From Aromatoleum tolulyticum (GTDB lineage Bacteria; Pseudomonadota; Gammaproteobacteria; Burkholderiales; Rhodocyclaceae): a stretch of DNA of 64,000 nt. The notes beneath the pieces were generated by a model, which had not been told where the DNA came from, searched no databases, and saw only the letters and a program-made list of their open reading frames with translations. The stretch covers positions 1 to 64,000 of the forward strand of contig NZ_FTMD01000013.1 of the NCBI RefSeq assembly GCF_900156155.1, given 5' to 3'. This document shows, piece after piece, positions 24,727-33,649 of the stretch (within the stretch, counting starts at the first letter, position 1; every line of letters starts with the position of its first letter). A program made the position numbers and the translations under genes.

Positions 24727-25605
24727 ATGCAGATCGTTCTGATTAGCGGCTTGTCGGGTTCGGGGAAGAGCGTCGCGCTCAAGGTGCTCGAAGACGCCGG
24801 CTATTACGCCGTCGACAACCTGCCGGCGAGCCTGCTGGCCAAGCTCGCGGCCGAACTGCGGCGATTGGGCTACGAACGCGTCGCCGTCGCCGTCGATGTG
24901 CGTTCCGGGGTGAACATCGAGGCCCTGCCGCAGAAGGTCGAGCATCTGCGCAAGACGGTCGGCGACCTGCGCGTGATCTTCCTCGAGGCGCGCGACGACA
25001 CGTTGATCGCGCGCTTCTCCGAGACGCGCCGGCGTCATCCGCTGGCGAGCGACGAGGTCTCGCTCGAAGAGGCGATCCAGAAGGAGCGCGACGCGCTCGA
25101 ATCGATCGCCGCACTCGGCCACCGCATCGACACCAGCGACCTGCAGGCCAACACGCTGCGCGCCTGGATCAAGGATTTCATGCAGATCGAGGCGACGGCG
25201 GGGCTGACGCTGATGTTCCAGTCCTTCGGCTTCAAGCACGGCATTCCGCTCGACGCCGACAACGTGTTCGACGTGCGCTGCCTGCCGAACCCGCACTACG
25301 ACCCGCTGCTGCGCCCCTTCACCGGCAAGGACCGGCCCGTGATCGAGTTCCTCGAGAACCAGCCGGAGGTCGACCAGATGTACGAGGACATCCGCCGCTT
25401 CGTCGCGACCTGGCTGCCGAGCTATGCGCGCGACAACCGCAGCTACCTCACCGTCGCGATCGGCTGCACCGGCGGCCAGCACCGCTCGGTGTATCTCGCC
25501 GAGAAGCTGGGACAGCATTTTGCCGGTTCGGTCCGCGTACTGGTGCGCCACCGTTCGGCCGCACGCCGCCAGCTGGATCACGGGGCGCGGCCGGCGGACC
25601 AGTGA
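24727..25605 (+). CDS. rapZ: RNase adapter / nucleotide-binding protein
   Basis: 292 residues starting [33 protein letters not shown]: Walker A GLSGSGKS and the family's YAVDNLP. C-terminal part has FSFGFKHG-like ([12 protein letters not shown]), [10 protein letters not shown] and [12 protein letters not shown] motifs. In E. coli RapZ binds GlmZ/GlmY small RNAs and steers RNase E to control glmS; whether that sRNA circuit exists here cannot be told. The usual rpoN-hpf-ptsN-hprK neighbourhood is absent. Confidence 0.92.
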   Translation: MQIVLISGLSGSGKSVALKVLEDAGYYAVDNLPASLLAKLAAELRRLGYERVAVAVDVRSGVNIEALPQKVEHLRKTVGDLRVIFLEARDDTLIARFSETRRRHPLASDEVSLEEAIQKERDALESIAALGHRIDTSDLQANTLRAWIKDFMQIEATAGLTLMFQSFGFKHGIPLDADNVFDVRCLPNPHYDPLLRPFTGKDRPVIEFLENQPEVDQMYEDIRRFVATWLPSYARDNRSYLTVAIGCTGGQHRSVYLAEKLGQHFAGSVRVLVRHRSAARRQLDHGARPADQ

Positions 25606-25991
25606 AAGCGCGTCTGGCCGAATGGATCGTCCTGCTGCGGCCGGGCGACTGGCTCGTGCTCGCCGGCGCGTTGCTGGTCTGCGTGCTGTCGGCGCTGGCG
25701 CTGTGGCGCGGCGGGGCGCCGGACAAGGCGGTCGTGCGTGCCGGCGGTAAAGTGTTCGCCGAAGTGGGGCTCGCGCGTGCGCAGGTCGTCGAAGTCCCCG
25801 GCCCGCTGGGCGTCACGCGCATCGAGATCGAGCCCGGCCGTGCGCGCGTCGCATCCGACCCGGGCCCGCGCCAGTACTGTGTGCGCCAGGGCTGGCTCAC
25901 GCGCTCGGGTGCGGTGGCGATCTGCGCGCCCAACCAGGTGTCACTGAGCCTCGCCGGCGGTGCCGCGGACTATGACTCCCTCAACTATTGA
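25602..25991 (+). CDS. NusG domain II-like membrane-anchored protein
   Basis: 129 residues from a GTG that overlaps the rapZ stop. One N-terminal transmembrane helix ([21 protein letters not shown]), then a periplasmic NusG domain II-like beta domain with [21 protein letters not shown] and a conserved [15 protein letters not shown] pair of cysteines. Proteins of this family regularly precede Gx-transporter (HepS I-like) genes, as here with a 20-bp overlap. Function unknown; possibly involved in flavin or quinone modification at the membrane. Confidence 0.75.
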   Translation: MKARLAEWIVLLRPGDWLVLAGALLVCVLSALALWRGGAPDKAVVRAGGKVFAEVGLARAQVVEVPGPLGVTRIEIEPGRARVASDPGPRQYCVRQGWLTRSGAVAICAPNQVSLSLAGGAADYDSLNY

Positions 25992-26499
25992 GATCGTGCC
26001 GACCCCGGACGACCAGCGCATCGCGCGGCTGGCCGCCGCCGCGATCGTGCTGACCGTCGCCGAGGCCGCGATTCCCTTGCCGCTGCCCGGCGTGAAACCG
26101 GGCCTGGCGAACATCGTCACGCTCATCGTGCTCGCGCGCTGGGGCTGGCGCGACGCCGTGTGGGTCGCGCTGCTGCGCGTGTTCGCCGGCAGCCTGCTGC
26201 TCGGTCAGCTTTTCGCGCCCGGCTTCTTCCTCAGCCTCGCGGGCTCGCTCGCGAGCCTCGCCACGCTGGGGTTCGCGATGCATCTGCCGCGCCGCTGGTT
26301 CGGCCCCGTCAGCCTCAGCGTGTTTGCCGCCTTCGCGCATATCGGCGGCCAGCTCGTGCTCGCGCGGCTGTGGTTGGTGCCGCACGACGGCGTGTTCTAT
26401 CTCGTGCCGGTGTTCGCTCTCGCCGCGACGGTGTTCGGGCTGGTCAACGGACTGGTGGCCGCGAAGCTGATGCAGGGCCGGGCTTCGGGGAAGATTTGA
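25972..26499 (+). CDS. Gx transporter family membrane protein
   Basis: 175 residues with about five membrane helices. Family hallmark EAAIPLPLPGVKPGLANIVTLIVL near the N-terminus. Often annotated as heptaprenyl diphosphate synthase component I, but the family is more likely an ECF-like substrate carrier. It overlaps the NusG-II gene and forms a conserved pair with it. Actual substrate unknown. Confidence 0.8.
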   Translation: MTPSTIEIVPTPDDQRIARLAAAAIVLTVAEAAIPLPLPGVKPGLANIVTLIVLARWGWRDAVWVALLRVFAGSLLLGQLFAPGFFLSLAGSLASLATLGFAMHLPRRWFGPVSLSVFAAFAHIGGQLVLARLWLVPHDGVFYLVPVFALAATVFGLVNGLVAAKLMQGRASGKI

Positions 26500-26523
26500 T
26501 CGTCGTATAAAAAATAATAATAT
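26496..26523 (+). promoter_or_regulatory. AT-rich promoter of AhpD-like gene
   Basis: TTGATC (26496-26501) and TAATAT (26518-26523), spacer 16, inside a strikingly AT-rich 35-bp stretch ahead of the AAGGAG ribosome site. It overlaps the 3' end of the upstream gene. Predicted from sequence only. Confidence 0.35.
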
Positions 26524-26553
26524 GCTGATACTTATCGAGAAAGGAGAGATGAC

Positions 26554-27135
26554 GTGAGCGAACAAGCGATCAGCCGTTTTCCGGTCCCCGAACTCAAGGA
26601 CCTGCCCGACGACATCCGCGAGAAGATCCTCGCGGTGCAGGACAAGGCGGGCTTCGTGCCCAACGTGTTCCTCACGCTTGCCCACCGTCCGGACGAGTTC
26701 CGCGCCTTCTTCGCCTACCACGACGCGCTGATGGAGAAGAACGAGGGGCTCACCAAGGCCGAGCGCGAGATGATCGTCGTTGCGACCTCGGGCGCGAACG
26801 AGTGCCTCTATTGCGTCGTCGCGCACGGCGCGATCCTGCGCATCCGCGCTAAGAACCCGCGCGTCGCCGACCAGGTCGCGACCAACTACCGCAAGGCCGA
26901 GATCACGCCGCGCCAGCGTGCGATGCTGGATTTCGCGATGAAGGTCGCCCTCGCGGCCGCGACCGTCGACGAGGCCGACTTCGCCGTCCTGCGCGAACAC
27001 GGCTTCAGCGAGGGCGACATCTGGGACATCGGCGCGATCGCCGCCTTCTTCGCGATGAGCAATCGCCTCGCGAACCTCTCCAGCATGCGGCCGAACGACG
27101 AGTTCTACCTGATGGGGCGCCTGCCCAAGGTCTGA
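26554..27135 (+). CDS. AhpD-like peroxidase-related protein
   Basis: 193 residues from a GTG with an AAGGAG ribosome site. The AhpD/CMD core is seen as EREMIVVATSGANECLYCVVAHGAILR, with the CxxC and downstream His of the peroxidase proton-relay site. Belongs to the uncharacterised peroxidase-related group. Probably a thiol-dependent peroxide detoxification enzyme; the reductant is unknown. Convergent with ruvC. Confidence 0.8.
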   Translation: MSEQAISRFPVPELKDLPDDIREKILAVQDKAGFVPNVFLTLAHRPDEFRAFFAYHDALMEKNEGLTKAEREMIVVATSGANECLYCVVAHGAILRIRAKNPRVADQVATNYRKAEITPRQRAMLDFAMKVALAAATVDEADFAVLREHGFSEGDIWDIGAIAAFFAMSNRLANLSSMRPNDEFYLMGRLPKV

Positions 27136-27157
27136 GCTTGCCCGGGCACGATCCTCG

Positions 27158-27721
27158 TCAGCGCCGCTCCGGCATGACGAGGATGCGCCCCGCGCGGCGG
27201 CGTCCGCCGATCCCGCCGGTCATCCCCTCGCCGCCATGCGCGTGGCAGATCGCGCACGCGAGCGCGTCCGCGGCATCCGGGCTGGGGCTGCCGTCGAGCG
27301 CGAGCAGGCGCTGCACCATGTGCTGCACCTGCTCCTTGTTCGCCTTGCCGTAGCCGACCACCGCCTGCTTCACCTGCAATGCCGTGTACTCATGCACCGG
27401 CAGGTCGCACGCCACGGCGCCGCAGATCACCGCACCGCGCGCCTGTCCGAGCAGCAGCGTGGATTGCGGGTTCACGTTCACGAACACCTTCTCGACGGCG
27501 GCCTGATCCGGGGAATAGGTCGCGACGACCTCGCGCACGCCGTCGAGCAGCGTCTTGAGTCGCCCCGGCAGCTCCCCGTCGCGCGTCCTGATGCAGCCGC
27601 TCGCGACGTAGCGCAACTGGCTGCCGAGCTTGTCGATGACGCCGAAGCCCGTGATGCGCAGTCCGGGGTCCAGGCCCAGGATGCGGGTCGCGACGATGCG
27701 CGATGCGGATGTGACCTTCAT
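27158..27721 (-). CDS. ruvC: Holliday junction resolvase RuvC
   Basis: Crossover junction endonuclease, 187 residues. RNase H-like fold with acidic residues in [26 protein letters not shown] and the C-terminal [16 protein letters not shown]. The start ATG at 27721 gives a ~12-residue extension relative to E. coli RuvC; GTG at R-V-A could be internal. It works with RuvAB, which are encoded 33 kb away at 60750-62431, so the usual ruvCAB cluster is split here. Confidence 0.93.
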   Translation of the reverse strand: MKVTSASRIVATRILGLDPGLRITGFGVIDKLGSQLRYVASGCIRTRDGELPGRLKTLLDGVREVVATYSPDQAAVEKVFVNVNPQSTLLLGQARGAVICGAVACDLPVHEYTALQVKQAVVGYGKANKEQVQHMVQRLLALDGSPSPDAADALACAICHAHGGEGMTGGIGGRRRAGRILVMPERR

Positions 27722-27894
27722 CCGCGCATTCTAAAGGAAGGCCGCCTATCCTCACCGCACCCGCTGTTACATGCCGTGCCTTGCATGACGGCCGGATTGA
27801 CGCTGGATAATGCCGGTACGATACTCGCCCCCCCTTTCGTCCCCTTCGCCCCGCCGCGAGTCGGCTCGCGGCAGGAACCCACAGGAGATTCACG

Positions 27895-29712
27895 ATGATC
27901 AGACCGTCCCTGCTCGGCATCGCCGTCGCGGCGGCATTCAGCGCGAGCGCGACTGCCGCCGATTTCAGCAACACGTATTTCTTCGGCGACAGCCTGAGCG
28001 ATGCCGGCAGCTTTTCGGCTTTCGTGCCGCCCGGCACCGGCCGCTTCACGACCAACCCGGGCCCGGTGTGGAGCGAGAATCTCGCCGCGGCGCTCGGGAC
28101 GGAAGCCACCCCGGCCGTGGCCGGCGGCACCAACTACGCGATGGGCGGCGCGCGCGTGACCTCCCTGCCGGGATATCCCGACGCCGATCCGACCCGCTTC
28201 GCCACGCCGATCCGCAGCCAGATCGACGCCTACCTCGCGTCCACCGGCGGCCGGGCCGATCCGGGCGCGTTGTACTCGGTGTGGGGCGGCGCCAACGACC
28301 TGTTCCAGGCGCTCGATACCTCCACCGACCCGCTCGGCGACATCGTCACGGCCGCGTCCGATCAGGCCGCCGCGGTCGGCACGCTGAAGGCCGCAGGCGC
28401 GCGCTACATCCTCGTGTCGACGCTCCCCGACGTCGGCTCAACGCCTTTCGGCGCTTCCGTCGGCCCCGTCAATGCCGCAGCCATAACGGCGCTGTCGAGC
28501 GCCTACAACCAGGTGTTGTACGGCGGACTCGCCGCCGCCCGGATCCAGGTCATCCCGCTCGACACCTTCACGCTGCTGCACGAGGTCGCCGCGGATCCGG
28601 CCCGCTACGGCTTCGCGAACGTGACGCTCCCGGCCTGCGGGCTGACGCCCTCGCTGGTATGTACGGCCGCGGACCTCATCGCTCCCGGTGCCGACCAGAG
28701 CTTCCTGTTCGCCGACGGCGTGCATCCGACGACCGCCGGCCACCGCGTGATCGCCGACTACGCGCTGGGCGTGCTGCGCGCGCCGGGGGCGGTATCGCTG
28801 CTGGCCGAGTCGCCTCTGTACACCCGTGAAGCCCTGTTCTCCACGGTGCACGACCAGCTCGCGCTCGGCGCCTGGGCGCGCGGGCAGAGCGGGCGCAACC
28901 TGTGGGCCAGCCTCGGCGGCGGGCGCCTGAAGTACTCGTCGAGCGAGGCTGTTCCCGGCGCCAGCGGCAATCCCTACGACTTTGCGGTGGGCGTAGATAC
29001 CTGGCTCACGCCTTCGCTCAGCGTCGGCGCGGCGGTAAGCCTGGCCATGCTCGACGCCGACTTCTCCGCCGACACCGGCGACTACGAACAGCGCGAACAG
29101 ACCGTCGCCCTGTATGCCGGCTATCGCAGCGGCCCGTTGCATGCGACGGCCGTCGGCGCCTTCGGCAACATCGACTACGACACCCGGCGCGACGTCACCC
29201 TCGGCGCGGCGCAGCGCACGATGAAGGGCTCGACCACGGGCACCAACTATTCCCTGGGCGTGCTCGCCGGTTACGACTTCGGCGCGGGGGCGCTGCGTCA
29301 CGGTCCGACGTTCGGCGTGCACCTGCAGCAGGTCGAAGTCGACGGCTTCACCGAGAAGGGGCAGTCCTCGACCACGATGTCCTTCCGCAGCCAGGACCGC
29401 AATTCCCTGCTCGGCAGCATCGGCTATCAGGCGAGCTGGGGCCTCGGTCGCTACCTGCCGTACGCGCGCGTCGCCCTCAACCGCGATTTCGAGGACGACG
29501 ACCGCAAAGTGCGCGCGAACCTCGCCAGCCTGCCGGCCAACGGCTTCGCGCTGCCGGCCTTCGCGCCCGAGCGCACATGGGGCACGGCCGTCGTCGGCAT
29601 TGGCGCGAAGTTCTCGCCAGCCCTGAGCGGCAACCTCGCCCTGTCGACCCGCGTTGCGCAGGACGACGTGCGCGCCTACGCGTTGCAGGCCGGGCTCAGT
29701 CTCGGCTTCTGA
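27895..29712 (+). CDS. Autotransporter GDSL esterase/lipase (EstA-like)
   Basis: 605 residues: signal peptide (1-22), SGNH hydrolase passenger and C-terminal autotransporter barrel from about residue 320 to the terminal AGLSLGF. Catalytic Ser33 in FGDSLSDAG, oxyanion residues in GGTNYAMGGAR and WGGANDLFQ, and Asp274/His277 in DGVHPT. The ribosome site AGGAG precedes the ATG. By analogy with EstA it is a surface-exposed esterase held in the outer membrane. Monocistronic by spacing. Confidence 0.9.
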   Translation: MIRPSLLGIAVAAAFSASATAADFSNTYFFGDSLSDAGSFSAFVPPGTGRFTTNPGPVWSENLAAALGTEATPAVAGGTNYAMGGARVTSLPGYPDADPTRFATPIRSQIDAYLASTGGRADPGALYSVWGGANDLFQALDTSTDPLGDIVTAASDQAAAVGTLKAAGARYILVSTLPDVGSTPFGASVGPVNAAAITALSSAYNQVLYGGLAAARIQVIPLDTFTLLHEVAADPARYGFANVTLPACGLTPSLVCTAADLIAPGADQSFLFADGVHPTTAGHRVIADYALGVLRAPGAVSLLAESPLYTREALFSTVHDQLALGAWARGQSGRNLWASLGGGRLKYSSSEAVPGASGNPYDFAVGVDTWLTPSLSVGAAVSLAMLDADFSADTGDYEQREQTVALYAGYRSGPLHATAVGAFGNIDYDTRRDVTLGAAQRTMKGSTTGTNYSLGVLAGYDFGAGALRHGPTFGVHLQQVEVDGFTEKGQSSTTMSFRSQDRNSLLGSIGYQASWGLGRYLPYARVALNRDFEDDDRKVRANLASLPANGFALPAFAPERTWGTAVVGIGAKFSPALSGNLALSTRVAQDDVRAYALQAGLSLGF

Positions 29713-29889
29713 CGCGCGGGGGGCGGAATCTGTCGCCGATTTGACCAAATCCATGATCGCGGTGTGGCCAATACGCTAGACTTTCGTCATGGGCGGCGAG
29801 GCCGTCCCGTCCCGTTTCCGGATTGAAGCCACGGGAGGCTGGAAGCGGGGAAGGCAATGCACCGGAATACGCAAAACAAGGGGAAATGC

Positions 29890-30810
29890 ATGAAGAACGG
29901 ATCGAAATTCGCCCTCGGTGCCGCGTTGATCGCGGGCGCGGGCTTTCTCGGAACGGCCGACGTGTTCGCGGACGTACAGTCGGCCCGCGTGGTGGCTGCC
30001 GAGGAAGCGCGGATGAAAAGCGACTTCGCGAGCAAGCTCGAAAGCACCAGGGAGCTCAATAAGGCGCTCAAGCGCGTCGGCGAGCAGCGCAAGGTGGACA
30101 ATTCGCGCGTCGTGCAGGACAACGAAGCGAAGATCAAGCAGGCCGAAGCCGCTGCGGCCGACGGCAAGCTCCTCGATGCGCGCCTGCTGCTCGAAGACGC
30201 CTACCTCGGCGCCAAACTGTCCATCGCCGAACTGGTGAAGCCGGCGGCTGCGGCGGCCAAGCCTGCCGCGCCCGCGGCGGCCGCGGACCCGCGCGAGCTC
30301 AAGGAGTACACGGCGCGCAAGGAGTCCACCAAGGCCCTGCGCGACGCGCTGGCGCGCATCGCCGAGGAAAAGAGCGACGACAAGGGGCGGAGCGAGGTGA
30401 AGGTGGTCGACAAACTGATGGCGGATGCCGATGCAGCGGTAGCCGAAAATGCGCGCCGCGGCCGTGCGATCCTCGATCACGCCTATCTGCGCACCAAGGT
30501 CCAGATCGAGCGCCTGCGCGGTGGAGAGACGCTCGTGCGTACGCTGCAGTTCGACAGCAAGGGCGACGAATACCGTTACGAGCAGGACCGCAACGAGACC
30601 TACCGCTTGCTGATCCCGATGCTGGTGCCGAACGGCAGCGCCCGCGAGGCGCAGCTCAAGGGCACGCTCGACCGCGCCGCCAAGTTGCGCGCGGATGCCG
30701 ACGCCCAGGCGAAACGCAACGAACTCGACAGTGCGCTGAAGACGATCGACGAATCGACGGCCGAGTACCAGAAGGCGATCCGCAACGCCGGCGTGTTGTT
30801 GCCCGGCTGA
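29890..30810 (+). CDS. Periplasmic helical protein of unknown function
   Basis: 306 residues from the ATG at 29890 (AAGGGGA ribosome site). Signal peptide MKNGSKFALGAALIAGAGFLG..ADVFA, then highly charged, Ala/Lys/Glu/Arg-rich helices with an internal duplication: the segment around residues 20-115 (STRELNKALKR..LLEDAYLGAKLSIAEL) resembles that around 135-215 (STKALRDALAR..ILDHAYLRTKVQIERLRGG), joined by an Ala/Pro linker. No known family recognised. A strong terminator follows. Confidence 0.75.
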   Translation: MKNGSKFALGAALIAGAGFLGTADVFADVQSARVVAAEEARMKSDFASKLESTRELNKALKRVGEQRKVDNSRVVQDNEAKIKQAEAAAADGKLLDARLLLEDAYLGAKLSIAELVKPAAAAAKPAAPAAAADPRELKEYTARKESTKALRDALARIAEEKSDDKGRSEVKVVDKLMADADAAVAENARRGRAILDHAYLRTKVQIERLRGGETLVRTLQFDSKGDEYRYEQDRNETYRLLIPMLVPNGSAREAQLKGTLDRAAKLRADADAQAKRNELDSALKTIDESTAEYQKAIRNAGVLLPG

Positions 30811-30851
30811 CGCACACCGGGGGCGGCGGTTGCCGGCCCCACGCGGCAAAA

Positions 30852-30887
30852 AAATCGGCCCGCCAGCAGATGCTGGCGGGCCGATTT
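30852..30887. terminator. Bidirectional intrinsic terminator
   Basis: A 17-bp perfect stem (AAATCGGCCCGCCAGCA and its complement) with a 2-base loop, flanked by A-rich and T-rich ends. Serves the convergent genes at 29890-30810 (+) and dctA (-). Confidence 0.9.
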
Positions 30888-30913
30888 GCTTCCTGCAGCC
30901 GAAGGCGGCGTGC

Positions 30914-32284
30914 TTACGCGCGGGCGGGCACTGCCAGCTGCGGCTCCATCCGGGCGACCGCCGGGCGCACGTCCATGTGCGCGTCCTGCAGGTCGAGCAC
31001 GTCCTCGGGATCGTTGGCCTCTTCGACGGTCTCGTTGTTGAGGTGGCTGTTGAGCACCTTCATGTCGACGTCCTTGCACCACTTCGCGACGACCACGGTC
31101 GCCACGCTGTTGCCGATCAGGTTGGTCAGCGCACGCGCTTCCGACATGAAGCGGTCGATGCCGAGGATCAGCGCCAGGCCCGCCACCGGCACGCCGCCCA
31201 CCGCCGACAGCGTCGCGGCGAGCACGATGAAGCCGCTGCCGGTGATGCCGGCGGCGCCCTTCGAGGTCAGCAGCAGCACCGCGAGCAGGGTGAGCTGCTG
31301 CGTGATGTCCAGCGGGGTGTTGGTCGCCTGGGCGATGAACACGGCCGCCATCGTCAGGTAGATCGAGGTACCGTCGAGGTTGAACGAGTAGCCCGTCGGG
31401 ACCACCAGGCCGACCGTCGACTTCTTGCAGCCGAGGTTCTCCATCTTCGCCATCAGACGCGGCAGGGCCGATTCCGACGACGAGGTGCCCAGCACGATCA
31501 GCAGCTCTTCCTTGATGTAGCGGATCAGCTTGACCACCGAGAAGCCGTGCACGCGTGCGATCGTGCCCAGCACGCCGAAGATGAAGACGAGGCAGGTCAG
31601 GTAGAAGGTCGCCATCAGCATGCCCAGCTGCGCCAGCGCGCCGACGCCGTGCTTGCCGATCGTGAAGGCCATCGCGCCGAAGGCGCCGATCGGGGCGACC
31701 TTCATGATGTAGCCGACGATGCCGAACAGCACGTGCGAGAACTTCTCGATGAAGTCGAACACCAGCGTGCCGCGGCCGCCGAACTTGTGCAGCGCGAAGC
31801 CGAACAGCACCGAGAACAGCAGCACCTGCAGGATCTCGCCCTTCGCGAAGGCGTCGACGACGGTCGTCGGGATCACGTGCAGGAGGAATTCCGTCGTGCT
31901 CTGCATCTTCGACGGATCGGTGTAGGCGGCGATCGCCTTCGTATCCAGCGTCGACACGTCGATGTTCATGCCGGCCCCCGGCTTGACGACGTTGACGATC
32001 ACGAGGCCGACGATCAGCGCGATCGTGCTGACGACCTCGAAGTACATCAGCGCGAAGCCGCCGGTCTTGCCGACCTTCTTCATGTCCTCCATGCCGGCGA
32101 TGCCGACGACGACGGTACAGAAGATGATCGGGGCGATGATCATCTTGATCAGCTTGATGAAGCCGTCACCCAGCGGCTTCATCGCGGCGCCGGTCTGGGG
32201 GTAGAAGTGCCCCAGCAGCACGCCGATCACGATCGCGACGATGACCTGAAAGTACAGCGACGTGTAAAACGGTTTCTTTGCCAA
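30914..32284 (-). CDS. dctA: C4-dicarboxylate transporter (DAACS family)
   Basis: Proton/sodium-driven uptake of succinate, fumarate and malate; 456 residues. Motifs [15 protein letters not shown] and [16 protein letters not shown] (the substrate loops) and [21 protein letters not shown]. The start is a TTG at 32284 (TTG GCA AAG AAA), with a strong GGAGAGGG ribosome site and no nearby ATG. Fumarate reductase is encoded 1.4 kb away on the other strand, so imported fumarate or malate could feed anaerobic respiration. No dctBD two-component genes are adjacent. Confidence 0.95.
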   Translation of the reverse strand: MAKKPFYTSLYFQVIVAIVIGVLLGHFYPQTGAAMKPLGDGFIKLIKMIIAPIIFCTVVVGIAGMEDMKKVGKTGGFALMYFEVVSTIALIVGLVIVNVVKPGAGMNIDVSTLDTKAIAAYTDPSKMQSTTEFLLHVIPTTVVDAFAKGEILQVLLFSVLFGFALHKFGGRGTLVFDFIEKFSHVLFGIVGYIMKVAPIGAFGAMAFTIGKHGVGALAQLGMLMATFYLTCLVFIFGVLGTIARVHGFSVVKLIRYIKEELLIVLGTSSSESALPRLMAKMENLGCKKSTVGLVVPTGYSFNLDGTSIYLTMAAVFIAQATNTPLDITQQLTLLAVLLLTSKGAAGITGSGFIVLAATLSAVGGVPVAGLALILGIDRFMSEARALTNLIGNSVATVVVAKWCKDVDMKVLNSHLNNETVEEANDPEDVLDLQDAHMDVRPAVARMEPQLAVPARA

Positions 32285-32440
32285 ATCCCTCTCCTCGGTT
32301 ATTGACTGCGTGGCCGCGATTATTTCGACCGAGGGCGATCATGGGCAGTGTGAACTTCCGCATTGTGGATATCACCTATGCGGATGAGGGGAATGCGGCA
32401 GATGGCGAATGCGCGAGAAACGCGGCGCGGATCGGAGGCC

Positions 32441-33322
32441 TCAGGCCTTGCGTGCGAGCCATACCCCCAGCACGGCGACGACCATGCCGGCGAGCGCGAG
32501 GCCGGAGAGGGTCTCGCCGAACAGCAGCCAGGCCATCAGCGCCGTCGTCGGCGGCGTCAGGTAGAACAGGCTGGCCACGTTCACCGCGCTGCCGCTGCGG
32601 ATCAGCAGATTGAGCAGGCTGATCGCGCCGAGCGAGAGCACCAGCACGAGCCACAGCAGCGCGAAGACGAATTGCCCGCTCCAGTCGACGTGCAGGGGCT
32701 CGGTGCGGCTGGCGATGAAGGCGGTGACGAGCAGGCTGGGGATGAACTGCACGACCGAACCGGTGCGCAGGTCGAAGCTCGGGCAGAAGCGCTTCTGGTA
32801 CAGCGTGCCGGCGGTGATCCCCGCCAGCGCCGCGAGCGCCGGTGCAAGCTTCCAGCCCAGCTCCGCCGCCGACACGCCGACCGCAACCTTGTTGCTCACC
32901 ACCAGCGTGACGCCCACGAAGCCCAGCACCAGCCCCGTCCATTGGCGCGGCGTGACCCGCTCGCCCAGCAGCCAGCCGGCGCCGAGCGCCGTCAGCAGCG
33001 GCTGCATGCCGACCACCAGGGCGGAGACTCCGGCGGGCAGGCCGCGGTCGATCGACATGAACACCCCGCCGAGGTAGGTTGCCTGCACCAGCAGGCCGGC
33101 CACCCCGATGTGCATGACCTGGCGCCAGTCGCGCGGCCAGGGCGCGCGCATGGCGAATGCCAGTGCGCCCATCAGCGTGATGACCAGCACGTAGCGGGTG
33201 CTCAGGAAGGTCAGCGGTGCCGCAAAGGGCAGGCCGAATTTCGCGCCGATGAAGCCGGTGCTCCACAGCAGGACGAAGAGGAGCGGGGCTACGGCGGTCA
33301 GGCGGGGATGGAGAGCGGCCAT
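32441..33322 (-). CDS. EamA/DMT-family transporter
   Basis: 293 residues with ten predicted helices in two EamA repeats: FVLLWSTGFIGAKFGLP at the start and SLFYLTPPTTALMAWLLFGE in the second repeat, ending VLGVWLARKA. Inner-membrane exporter of unknown metabolites. Transcribed divergently from frdABCD. Confidence 0.85.
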   Translation of the reverse strand: MAALHPRLTAVAPLLFVLLWSTGFIGAKFGLPFAAPLTFLSTRYVLVITLMGALAFAMRAPWPRDWRQVMHIGVAGLLVQATYLGGVFMSIDRGLPAGVSALVVGMQPLLTALGAGWLLGERVTPRQWTGLVLGFVGVTLVVSNKVAVGVSAAELGWKLAPALAALAGITAGTLYQKRFCPSFDLRTGSVVQFIPSLLVTAFIASRTEPLHVDWSGQFVFALLWLVLVLSLGAISLLNLLIRSGSAVNVASLFYLTPPTTALMAWLLFGETLSGLALAGMVVAVLGVWLARKA

Positions 33323-33649
33323 GGCGTGTCGGGAACGTGCGGTGCGGGCCCGGCAGGGCGGAAGGATTCCATCTTACATGCACGTTGATGCGTGCGCGTC
33401 GTCACTAGGTCGGCGCTTGATGAATTTTCTCGCATGCCGTCAGGCCCGGCTCGCATCGCGGCGTTGTGGGGGCGCGCAGCGGGAGTTACACTGGATTGCA
33501 CAACGTCATAGTTCTGTCGGTGACGTTGGTATATAAGAAGAATAGTGTCGTTTCCGCGCCCGAAATGAGGGTCGATTTCCTTTCGGTCGCAGGAGCCGGT
33601 CTTCCGTGGCCCGGGGCATTGCCGGGCCCGCCGAAAGGAGGAAAGCGTC
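33323..33649. other. Divergent regulatory region between DMT exporter and frdA
   Basis: 327 bp with lower GC than the surroundings. It contains an FNR half-site-like TTGAT (33414-33420 region), an inverted repeat with perfect arms (33501-33528, separate entry), an AT-rich TATATAAG directly after it, and a ribosome site (GGAGGAAAG) before frdA. No coding region is seen. Confidence 0.6.
33501..33528. promoter_or_regulatory. Inverted-repeat operator candidate upstream of frdABCD
   Basis: CAACGTCA-N12-TGACGTTG: two perfect 8-bp arms. TATATAAG starts two bases after the right arm and would serve as the -10, so a bound protein would cover the -35 position. About 120 bp upstream of frdA. The binding protein is unknown. 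Confidence 0.5.

Noticed and set aside
26496-26560. Fur box before the AhpD-like gene
   Set aside because: The stretch is AT-rich but does not match the GATAATGATAATCATTATC-type pattern well enough; recorded only as a promoter.
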